A stretch of DNA of 32,262 nt from Bacteroidales bacterium (GTDB lineage Bacteria; Bacteroidota; Bacteroidia; Bacteroidales; UBA932): the NCBI GenBank assembly GCA_017437125.1, contig JAFSBV010000024.1, positions 1 through 32,262 on the forward strand, in the 5' to 3' direction. The notes under the pieces are model-generated. The model searched no databases and had not been told where the DNA came from. It saw nothing but the letters and a program-made list of their open reading frames with translations. The stretch's first letter is position 1. Every line of letters starts with the position of its first letter. Of this stretch, positions 15,500 through 22,326 are shown piece after piece. Position numbers and translations under genes: made by a program.

Positions 15500-16375
15500 A
15501 TGCATACATTGAAGAACGATCTCCTTGCCATCAGGGTCAAGGAGCATGGCGCAGAGCTGGCCAGTATAAAAAAAGGCTCGGAAGAATATCTGTGGCAGGC
15601 TGATCCTGCATTCTGGGGAAGGCATTCGCCGGTCCTCTTTCCGATCGTAGGAAGCGTATGGGACAAGAAGTATAGGGTTGACGGAAAGGAATTCGAGCTC
15701 GGGCAGCATGGATTTGCCCGCGATATGGATTTCACCCTTGTTGAAAAGAAAGATACGGAAATACGGTTCAGGCTGGAATCTGATGAAGAGACTCTGACAA
15801 GATATCCTTGGCCCTTTATCCTTGAGATAGGGTACAGACTTGAAGGAAATGCGATAGCAGTCATATGGAAAGTGACGAATCCGGGAACTGAGGACATGTA
15901 TTTCCAGATAGGCGCCCATCCGGCTTTCTATTATCCGGACTATGACCCTCAGACTGAAGAAAGAGGATTCCTTTCATTTGACAGAAACGAAGGTCTGGAA
16001 TGCATAAGGATAAAGGAGAAGGGATGTGTGGATGCAGAGAAGAAATATCCTCTGGAAGTGCCTGAAAACGGCCTTTTCCCGCTGACAAAGACCACCTTTG
16101 ATGCGATAGATACCATAATGCTTCAGGACTCTCAGATCGGCAGGGTGACGCTGCATAAGCCGGACAGGACTCCGTGGCTCAGTCTGACCTTCGGTGCTCC
16201 TGTTGTCGGAATATGGTCTCCTCCGACAAGAAACGCCCCTTTCATCTGTCTTGAACCATGGTACGGAAGATGTGACCGTGCGGACTATGAAGGCGATTAC
16301 AGAGACAAGGACTGGATCAACAGGCTGGCTCCGGGGGAAACATTCGAAAGCGTATATACGATAGAAATAGCATGA
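15500..16375 (+). CDS. Hexose mutarotase (aldose 1-epimerase family, LacX-like)
   Basis: The 291-residue protein is started at the ATG at 15500; an in-frame TTG at 15467 is less likely. It has the galactose-mutarotase-like beta-sandwich signatures HGFAR (70-74, candidate catalytic His70), IGAHPAFYYP (137-146, His140), and a late EPWYGRCD with a candidate base Glu. This is the LacX/YeaD-like branch and not classical GalM (about 340 residues), so the exact sugar (galactose, glucose or a hexose phosphate) is uncertain. No signal peptide is present, so it is cytoplasmic. It stands alone after tRNA-Leu and is followed by a strong hairpin. Confidence 0.88.
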   Translation: MHTLKNDLLAIRVKEHGAELASIKKGSEEYLWQADPAFWGRHSPVLFPIVGSVWDKKYRVDGKEFELGQHGFARDMDFTLVEKKDTEIRFRLESDEETLTRYPWPFILEIGYRLEGNAIAVIWKVTNPGTEDMYFQIGAHPAFYYPDYDPQTEERGFLSFDRNEGLECIRIKEKGCVDAEKKYPLEVPENGLFPLTKTTFDAIDTIMLQDSQIGRVTLHKPDRTPWLSLTFGAPVVGIWSPPTRNAPFICLEPWYGRCDRADYEGDYRDKDWINRLAPGETFESVYTIEIA

Positions 16376-16387
16376 TGTTTGATTTTG

Positions 16388-16418
16388 CCTGCGTTTATTA
16401 GTGTAACATAAACGCAGG
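16388..16418 (+). terminator. Perfect 11-bp hairpin between the mutarotase and lipocalin genes
   Basis: CCTGCGTTTAT (16388-16398) pairs perfectly with ATAAACGCAGG (16408-16418) around a 9-nt loop, followed by TTTATTATG. It can act as terminator for the mutarotase gene. It ends only 6 bp before the lipocalin start codon, so in any lipocalin mRNA starting upstream it would sit in the ribosome-binding region. Confidence 0.65.
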
Positions 16419-16424
16419 TTTATT

Positions 16425-16967
16425 ATGAAAAGTCTGATTCCTTTGGCCATGGCGGCGATCATGCTGCCCGGCCTTGCAAGAGCTCAGAGCGCGGCTTTCG
16501 ACAATTCGCCAGTCAGAAGCCTTGATCTCAGCCGGTACCTTGGAACATGGTACGAAATCGCCCGGTTTGACCACAGCTTCGAGAGAGGCCTGGAAAATGT
16601 GACGGCGGAATATCTTCTTCGTGATGACGGAAAGATAGATGTTATCAATTCCGGATGGAAAGAAGGGAAATACAAGGTTGCGGAGGGAAAAGCCCGGCAG
16701 CCTGATCCGAAAACCGATCCGGCTCATCTTGAAGTTTCCTTTTTCCTGTTCTTTTACAGTGATTATAATGTCCTGATGATCGACGAGGGATATGACGTTG
16801 CGCTGGTAGGCAGCGGAAGCCCGAAATATCTTTGGATCCTCTCAAGAACCCCGGCCGTTCCGACTGAAGTACTGGAATCACTTACGGCAGAAGCGGAAAG
16901 GAGAGGATACGACACTTCCAGGCTGATATGGGTCGATCAGAGCAGGAACATCACTGATTCTTTGTGA
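16425..16967 (+). CDS. blc: Secreted lipocalin (Blc-like)
   Basis: This 180-residue protein has a signal peptide ending ARA (about residue 20). The first lipocalin conserved region is complete: GTWYEIARFDHSFERGL at 40-56. A YNVLMIDEGYDVALVGSGSPKYLWILSRTP stretch (about 109-138) gives the second and third regions. Bacterial lipocalins of this type bind fatty acids or lysophospholipids. Most Blc proteins are outer-membrane lipoproteins; this one has no lipobox cysteine, so it is predicted to be a soluble periplasmic form. Its last 17 bp overlap the 3' end of the convergent lipoprotein gene, with no terminator between. Confidence 0.92.
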   Translation: MKSLIPLAMAAIMLPGLARAQSAAFDNSPVRSLDLSRYLGTWYEIARFDHSFERGLENVTAEYLLRDDGKIDVINSGWKEGKYKVAEGKARQPDPKTDPAHLEVSFFLFFYSDYNVLMIDEGYDVALVGSGSPKYLWILSRTPAVPTEVLESLTAEAERRGYDTSRLIWVDQSRNITDSL

Positions 16968-18204
16968 ATCTGACATTCAGGTAAAGTCCCGGCGATGCCG
17001 CTACAGGCTTCTCCGGGGCATATTTTCCTTCAGATTCAAGCTCCGGCATGAATGAACGCGACACGTAATCGATTATATACATGTCAAGAGTATCAGCTGC
17101 CTCCTCAGTTCCCTCCAGAAGTCGGAGACCGATGTATGACTCTGTATCTTCGCTGGTTTCCCTGGCAGAGAAGTAGCGGTTCGTGTTGTCAAGAATGAAT
17201 GTCTGGATTTCTGTCGATGAACCGTTTCCAAGATCAAGAAGCATTTTTTCTCCAGTCCTGAAATCAGATCTGTCGATGAAGTAATTCTCGAATCTTGAGA
17301 AGAATGAAGGTTTGAACTCACACTCGGACAGGTCGAATTCCATGGCGTCGAAATCGTTCTGCTTAGGGAACTGATCCATTTTAGAATACTGCTCACCCCA
17401 GTATTCCGCCATGTAAAGCGAATCGGTCACGAGAGTGTCCATCTTCCATCTTCCGTCGAGCTTGCCCCACTTCCTCTCCATCAGGTGCAATCCCATTTCT
17501 GCGATCTCACCGTCTCCATAAATGTCATCGTGGCTTATATTGAAGAATGCCATGCCTCTGTCTTCCGCTGGAGCGGAATCCGGCCTGATCAGCTTGATTT
17601 CTCCCTTCGTTTCTCCTGCCTTGATGGTGAAGAACGTGCTGTCGGCGAATGTGAAGTCTGTTCCTTCATATGCGGTCGATTTGCCCGGATCAGCAGTTAT
17701 CGATATCCTCACATCATGCATCAGAGCCTTCTTCTTGCCATTCTTGTCAGTCACGGTAAAGGCTATGGAAACGGAATCTGTCAGGATTCCGAAATCTCTT
17801 TCAAATGTGAAATATGCAGGATTGTCCTGAATGGTGAATTCTGAAGTCAGATATTTGCCTCCGTCAGTGCCCTCAGGAAGTGATACAGTCAGGCTTACGG
17901 TCTTCTCCGTACCGAACTTCAAGGTGGTGACGATGATAGAGTCAACAGGGGAATCTCCTCCCAGGACAAATGCATCTGCCGATGCCGTATAATCGACACC
18001 TTTTTCTGCCGTACCACCGAAAGTTACAGGAAACACCCTTTCCGTGCTGTCTGTCATGAAGGCTGTAGCCAGCCTGAATATGGCAGTTTCGTCAGTGACC
18101 TCCGGACTTTCCGCGAAGAAAGACACTGCGGGATTCATTGTCAGTTCGTCGCTGCATGATATGAATGCGGCGGCAAGCAGTAAGCTGATTATATATCTTT
18201 TCAT
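16951..18204 (-). CDS. Lipoprotein with Calx-beta/DUF4843-like repeats
   Basis: The 417-residue protein is started at the ATG at 18204 (MKRYIISLLLAAAFISCSDE); the longer frame from 18273 is rejected because a -7 box lies inside it. The lipobox is FISC with Cys17 and acidic residues after it. Two beta-rich repeats follow, each with a '...GVDYT.../...GTDFTFADSTFFTIKAGETKGEIKL' type motif that resembles Calx-beta domains. The C-terminal ~170 residues (from about RKWGKLDGRW) are a separate domain that I do not recognise. It is probably a surface or periplasmic lipoprotein. No partner gene is adjacent on its strand. Confidence 0.7.
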   Translation of the reverse strand: MKRYIISLLLAAAFISCSDELTMNPAVSFFAESPEVTDETAIFRLATAFMTDSTERVFPVTFGGTAEKGVDYTASADAFVLGGDSPVDSIIVTTLKFGTEKTVSLTVSLPEGTDGGKYLTSEFTIQDNPAYFTFERDFGILTDSVSIAFTVTDKNGKKKALMHDVRISITADPGKSTAYEGTDFTFADSTFFTIKAGETKGEIKLIRPDSAPAEDRGMAFFNISHDDIYGDGEIAEMGLHLMERKWGKLDGRWKMDTLVTDSLYMAEYWGEQYSKMDQFPKQNDFDAMEFDLSECEFKPSFFSRFENYFIDRSDFRTGEKMLLDLGNGSSTEIQTFILDNTNRYFSARETSEDTESYIGLRLLEGTEEAADTLDMYIIDYVSRSFMPELESEGKYAPEKPVAASPGLYLNVRFTKNQ

Positions 18205-18227
18205 ATCTGTCCTGTCTGTACAAACTA

Positions 18228-18235
18228 CAAATATA
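18228..18235 (-). promoter_or_regulatory. Promoter -7 box (TATATTTG) for the lipoprotein gene
   Basis: This exact TAnnTTTG match on the minus strand lies 24 bp before the ATG at 18204. No clear -33 box is present. It also argues against the upstream start at 18273. The 190-bp region between this gene and feoAB otherwise holds only the feoAB control elements and a gapped repeat TTGGTA (18278-18283)/TACCAA (18300-18305). Confidence 0.55.
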
Positions 18236-18365
18236 TGAAATAATCTTCGATGCCGCTTGATAAATGCTCCCAAATTCTTGGTATCACCTGCAGACGAAGT
18301 ACCAATTTATCGTGAAAGAACTGCTGAAAAACGGGTGTTCAGGTGCATGAATTGAATAAAAAGGA

Positions 18366-18386
18366 TATATTTGCGCAAAGCGCAAA
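18366..18386 (+). promoter_or_regulatory. feoAB promoter -7 box overlapped by a palindrome (candidate operator)
   Basis: The -7 box TATATTTG (18366-18373) runs into a perfect inverted repeat, TTTGCGC-AAA-GCGCAAA (18370-18386), that covers the predicted transcription start. The feoAB ATG is 10 bp after it. An iron-dependent repressor (Fur or DtxR/IdeR class) bound here would block initiation; which one is not visible. Confidence 0.6.
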
Positions 18387-18395
18387 ATCAGCAAC

Positions 18396-20810
18396 ATGAA
18401 ACTGTCGGAACTTAATACGGGAGAGCGTGCGGTGATCGTGAAGGTTAACGGTCACGGCAGTTTCCGCAAAAGAATAATAGAGATGGGATTCGTGAAGGGC
18501 AACAGGGTCAAGGTGATCCTCAACGCCCCTCTCAGGGATCCTATTGAATATGAGATAATCGGCTACAAGATATCGCTCAGACGCGAAGAGGCCTCGAAGA
18601 TCGAGGTCATAAGCGAGTCAGAGGCAAAGAAGATGCTTTCTGAAAGGGAGGCACTTCCGGCTCTTGAGGCTGGGGATGAGGCTTATCTCGAAAGGGAGAT
18701 GACATCATTGGCTGAGGAAAGGAGAAAGGTCATAAAGGTCGCTCTTGTAGGTAATCCGAACTGCGGAAAGACCTCTCTGTTCAATATCGCTTCGGGAAGC
18801 CACGAACATGTAGGAAACTACAGCGGAGTCACCGTGGATGCGAAGGAAGGACGGTTCGAATATGGCGGATATCGCTTCATCCTCGTCGATCTGCCGGGAA
18901 CATATTCCTTGTCCGCATATAGTCCGGAAGAACTCTATGTGAGGAAGAATCTGATCGAAGACATGCCGGACGTCGTGGTGAATGTCGTTGACGCTTCCAA
19001 TCTTCAGAGAAACCTGTATCTTACAACCCAGCTGATCGACATGAACCTTAGGGTGGTCATGGCTCTGAATATGTACGATGAGCTTCTTGCCAAGGGTGAC
19101 AAGTTGGATATCAGACAGTTAGGCTATCTCCTCGGAATGCCGGTCGTGCCTACTGTAAGCCGTAACGGGGAAGGTATCGATGCATTGTTCGATACGGTGA
19201 TACAGATATACGAGAAGAGCGATCCTCACATATCACGTCATATCCACATCAATCATGGAGCCGAACTCGAGCAGAGCATAGACCGTATAAAGCATCTCCT
19301 GCAGAAGAATACGGACATCAGATACAAATATTCTACCCGATATCTCTCGATAAAGTATCTTGAGAACGACAAGGAAGTTGACAAGGTAGTCGAGGCCCTG
19401 CCCGACAGGGATGAGATAATTTCAGCAAGATTCGAGGAACAGAAAAGGATAGAAGGACTTTTGAAATCAGGACTTGAATCGGCTATGGTGGACGCCAAAT
19501 ATGCTTTCGTCCAGGGTGCATTGGCTGAAACATATGAACCGTACAAGGGACAGAAGCGCAGGCATACGCTGACCGACAAGCTGGATTCAGTCATTACGAA
19601 CAAATGGCTGGCTTTTCCGATATTCTTCTTCCTTCTGTATGTCGTGTTCCAATGCACCTTCATATTCGGAGAATACCCGATGAGGTGGATCGAATGGGTC
19701 GTGGAGCAGTTCGGGGCTTTCGTGGCTGCGGCCATGAGGGACGGATGGGTCAAGGACCTGGTGGTGGACGGAATCATAGGCGGAGTCGGAAGTGTCCTTG
19801 TCTTTCTGCCTAACATCCTGATACTCTATATGTTCATATCCCTTCTCGAAGATTCCGGATATATGGCGAGGGCGGCATTCATCATGGACAAGCTCATGCA
19901 TAAGATAGGTCTTCACGGAAAGTCGTTCATTCCGATGATCATGGGATTCGGATGCAATGTTCCGGCCATCATGGCGACCAGGACGATCGAGAGCCGGAAG
20001 AGCCGTCTGATAACCATGCTCATAATTCCTCTGATGTCATGTGCCGGACGAATGCCGGTATATGTACTGATAGCCGGAGCCTTCTTCCCTCGCCATGCCG
20101 GTCTGGTGGTGCTGGGACTTTACGCGTTAGGAATCGTTCTGGCAGTCATCGCGGCAAAGGTAATGAGCCTATTCTTCAAGGACGATGACCTGCCTTTCGT
20201 GATGGAGCTTCCTCCATATCGTGTGCCGACGGGGAAATCCGTGTTCCGCCATACGTGGGAAAAGGGCCGCCAGTATCTTCAGAAGATGAGCGGCATCATA
20301 CTCATATGTTCGATGGCCATATGGTTCCTGGGATATTTCCCTAACCATGATGCATATGATTCGGTCAAGGAGCAGCAGGAACATTCATTCATCGGATATG
20401 TCGGAAAGGCGATGGAACCTGTGCTCGAACCTCTCGGATTCGATTGGAGAATGGGAGTCGGCATCGTTGCCGGAGTCGGTGCGAAGGAGCTGGTGGTCAG
20501 TACCTTGGGCGTGATGTATGCTGACGAGCAGCCGGTTTCGGATTCTTCATCTGTAATTCCTGGCGGAGCCGATGATTCAGCTGTCGGCGAGACCCGTCTC
20601 CAGAAGGCGCTTGTCCGTTCTGTAAGCCCGGCGGCTGCATTGGCATATATGGTGTTCATCCTTCTGTACTTCCCGTGCATTGCCACATTCGTTGCCATAA
20701 AGAATGAGAGCGGAGGCTGGAAATGGGCGATCATCACAGCCGTATATACCATATTCCTGGCATGGGTTGCCGCATTCATCACCTTCCGCATCGCTTCGCT
20801 GCTGCTTTAA
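18396..20810 (+). CDS. feoAB: Ferrous iron transporter, FeoA-FeoB fusion
   Basis: The 804-residue protein is the fused form common in Bacteroidota. The FeoA SH3-like domain is at 1-72 (KLSELNTGERAVIVKV...RIIEMGFVKGNRVKV). The FeoB G-domain carries GNPNCGKTS (119-127, G1), the GVTVD switch (144-148, G2), DLPG (165-168, G3) and NMYD (225-228, G4). The membrane part starts near 395 with about 8-10 helices and two Gate motifs (GCNVPAIMATRTI and the later GAKELVVSTLGVMY). It imports Fe2+ across the inner membrane and is used mainly under low oxygen. It stands alone with its own promoter and palindrome. A hemerythrin/LuxR pair follows 205 bp later. Confidence 0.97.
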   Translation: MKLSELNTGERAVIVKVNGHGSFRKRIIEMGFVKGNRVKVILNAPLRDPIEYEIIGYKISLRREEASKIEVISESEAKKMLSEREALPALEAGDEAYLEREMTSLAEERRKVIKVALVGNPNCGKTSLFNIASGSHEHVGNYSGVTVDAKEGRFEYGGYRFILVDLPGTYSLSAYSPEELYVRKNLIEDMPDVVVNVVDASNLQRNLYLTTQLIDMNLRVVMALNMYDELLAKGDKLDIRQLGYLLGMPVVPTVSRNGEGIDALFDTVIQIYEKSDPHISRHIHINHGAELEQSIDRIKHLLQKNTDIRYKYSTRYLSIKYLENDKEVDKVVEALPDRDEIISARFEEQKRIEGLLKSGLESAMVDAKYAFVQGALAETYEPYKGQKRRHTLTDKLDSVITNKWLAFPIFFFLLYVVFQCTFIFGEYPMRWIEWVVEQFGAFVAAAMRDGWVKDLVVDGIIGGVGSVLVFLPNILILYMFISLLEDSGYMARAAFIMDKLMHKIGLHGKSFIPMIMGFGCNVPAIMATRTIESRKSRLITMLIIPLMSCAGRMPVYVLIAGAFFPRHAGLVVLGLYALGIVLAVIAAKVMSLFFKDDDLPFVMELPPYRVPTGKSVFRHTWEKGRQYLQKMSGIILICSMAIWFLGYFPNHDAYDSVKEQQEHSFIGYVGKAMEPVLEPLGFDWRMGVGIVAGVGAKELVVSTLGVMYADEQPVSDSSSVIPGGADDSAVGETRLQKALVRSVSPAAALAYMVFILLYFPCIATFVAIKNESGGWKWAIITAVYTIFLAWVAAFITFRIASLLL

Positions 20811-20839
20811 GATGAGGTGAAAATACCAATTATTAGGGA

Positions 20840-20870
20840 TTGTCGGACTGTCTGACTCAGGCTATCTTTG
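20840..20870 (+). promoter_or_regulatory. Promoter TTG-N20-TATCTTTG upstream of an untranslated segment
   Basis: TTG (20840-20842) and TATCTTTG (20863-20870) are 20 bp apart. Transcription would begin near 20877. No open frame starts in the next 100 bp, so the product is either a long leader or a small RNA. Confidence 0.6.
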
Positions 20871-20876
20871 CAAATG

Positions 20877-20963
20877 TGATCAGATAGAACCAAATCCTTT
20901 TAATTGTTGTATTAAACTATATAGTTTTGAGTGAGAGGCCTTCCGTGACGGAACGCCTCTTGT
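20877..20963 (+). ncRNA. Candidate small RNA or structured leader
   Basis: Between the promoter at 20840-20870 and the second promoter at 20967-20999 lies an ~87-nt segment with no open frame. It holds a perfect 14-bp palindrome AAACTATATAGTTT (20914-20927) and a strong hairpin: AGAGGC-c-TTCCG (20934-20945) with CGGAA-c-GCCTCT (20949-20960), loop TGA, one C-C mismatch. The T-run after the hairpin is weak (TGTTGATTT). It may be an independent sRNA, an attenuator, or simply the feoAB terminator. Confidence 0.35.
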
Positions 20964-20966
20964 TGA

Positions 20967-20999
20967 TTTGGTGAGTTTGAGGAAAAAAGATTAACTTTG
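20967..20999 (+). promoter_or_regulatory. Promoter TTTG-N21-TAACTTTG for the hemerythrin/LuxR operon
   Basis: TTTG (20967-20970) and TAACTTTG (20992-20999) are 21 bp apart. Transcription would start near 21006, only about 10 nt before the ATG at 21016, so the mRNA has a very short leader. Confidence 0.65.
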
Positions 21000-21015
21000 A
21001 ACAAATTATAATCAT

Positions 21016-21714
21016 ATGACCACAGAGATCGAACGTGTCGTGTTTTCTGAGCAGATGAAGCTGGCTGACCTTATTGACGTCAACTTCAAGCTGCTCAATG
21101 TCCTGTCCCGTCTGGGAATCAGCCTGGGATTCGGGGAAAATACCATCAAGGAAGTGTGTGAAAGGCAGGGGATAAATCTGAATTCCTTCCTGCTGATATG
21201 CAATATATATACATATGACAGCTATATGCCTTCCGCAGATCTTCTCGCTGGAGCTGATCCGGCGACGATAGTGGATTACCTTCATAATTCCCATGCTTTT
21301 TATCTCGGAAAGGAGTTCGTCGGATTGGAGAACAATCTTTCAGCAATGGTGGAGCCCTGCGATGAGCTTCAGAAGAAGATCGTGGCAAAGTTCTTCTCCG
21401 ACTACAGGACCCAGGTGGAAAGGCACTTCGAATATGAGGAGGATGTCGTGTTCCCTTATGTACAGTCTCTGATCGATGGTGGCCGTCATGAAAGCTATTC
21501 CATAGAGCAGTTCGAGGAAAATCACAGCAATATAGACGAGACATTGAACGACCTCAAGAACATCGTGATGAAATACCTTCCGGAGACATGCGATACAGTC
21601 CTCCGCAATGAGGTGCTTTACAGGATATACAGACTTGAGGAAGACCTGCTCAAGCACACCCTCATAGAGGATAATGTCCTTATACCTATGGTCAATAAAA
21701 TGGAAGAGAAATGA
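21016..21714 (+). CDS. Hemerythrin-domain protein (RIC/YtfE-like di-iron protein)
   Basis: This 232-residue helical protein has an N-terminal part (1-75) with LGISLGFGENTIKEVCERQGI. That part resembles the ScdA/RIC N-terminal domain but lacks its paired cysteines. A hemerythrin four-helix bundle follows. Candidate di-iron ligands are well spaced: His90 or His93, His137 with Glu141 (HFEYE), His170 and His214 with Glu218 (HTLIE), the HxxxE pattern of RIC/YtfE proteins, which bind or respond to NO and O2 and repair Fe-S clusters. The stop overlaps the start of the LuxR-type regulator by 4 bp (ATGA), so the two are co-translated. A role as sensor for that regulator, or as a repair protein controlled by it, is inferred. 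Confidence 0.88.
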   Translation: MTTEIERVVFSEQMKLADLIDVNFKLLNVLSRLGISLGFGENTIKEVCERQGINLNSFLLICNIYTYDSYMPSADLLAGADPATIVDYLHNSHAFYLGKEFVGLENNLSAMVEPCDELQKKIVAKFFSDYRTQVERHFEYEEDVVFPYVQSLIDGGRHESYSIEQFEENHSNIDETLNDLKNIVMKYLPETCDTVLRNEVLYRIYRLEEDLLKHTLIEDNVLIPMVNKMEEK

Positions 21715-22316
21715 AGCCTGTACACAAGAAAGTCCTGCTGATCATCCCTTCCAGAATAGTTGCAAGGGGATTGGAGGCCGTGCTGTCCGAGCTTGGGGAA
21801 TTCCGTGTCGAGGGCATTCTGTCCGATCTCTCCCATGCTTCTGAAGCCCGTCTCCGCAATATGGATGCGGATGTCATAGTCATTGATCCGCTTGTCTTTG
21901 ATTATGTCTCGAGGGCAAATGCCCGTGCGCGTCTTGCCGAACATTCCGATGCTGCGGTGGTTGCATTGAAGACCGTTCCGATGGAGGAGGAGCAGATAAG
22001 GCAGTTTGACGGTACTATAAGCATGTATGACGATCCTGTGGCCGTGGTCCGTAAGCTTCGCGAGTCTCTCGCATCACATGAGGAAACCCCTGAGTCGGAA
22101 GGCCATGACCTATCTCAGCGCGAAAAGGAGATTCTTGTCTGCGTGGCAAAGGGAATGTTGAACAAGGAAATTGCCGACCGTTGCAATCTTTCCATCCACA
22201 CGGTCATAACCCACCGCAAGAACATAACCCGCAAGACCGGCATCAAGACCGTCGCCGGCCTCACCGTCTATGCTCTCCTGAACAATCTCATTGACTCGAA
22301 TTCGATCGAGCTTTGA
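21711..22316 (+). CDS. LuxR-type transcriptional regulator with degenerate receiver domain
   Basis: The 201-residue protein has a C-terminal LuxR/FixJ HTH at about 132-195 (LSQREKEILVCVAKGMLNKEIADRCNLSIHTVITHRKNITRKTGI, a full match). The N-terminal ~120 residues have receiver-like alternation of strands and helices with Asp59 in VIVIDP at the phosphorylation position. The acidic pair normally found after the first strand is absent (VLLIIPSRI), so phosphorylation may not be the signal. No histidine kinase lies nearby. Translational coupling to the hemerythrin gene suggests that the two act in one pathway, perhaps sensing NO, oxygen or iron. Confidence 0.88.
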   Translation: MKPVHKKVLLIIPSRIVARGLEAVLSELGEFRVEGILSDLSHASEARLRNMDADVIVIDPLVFDYVSRANARARLAEHSDAAVVALKTVPMEEEQIRQFDGTISMYDDPVAVVRKLRESLASHEETPESEGHDLSQREKEILVCVAKGMLNKEIADRCNLSIHTVITHRKNITRKTGIKTVAGLTVYALLNNLIDSNSIEL

Positions 22317-22326
22317 TTTCGTTATC

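Noticed and set aside
18278-18305. Gapped inverted repeat TTGGTA...TACCAA upstream of feoAB
   Set aside because: Arms of 6 bp with a 16-bp gap are expected by chance in this region; it is noted only as a minor feature.
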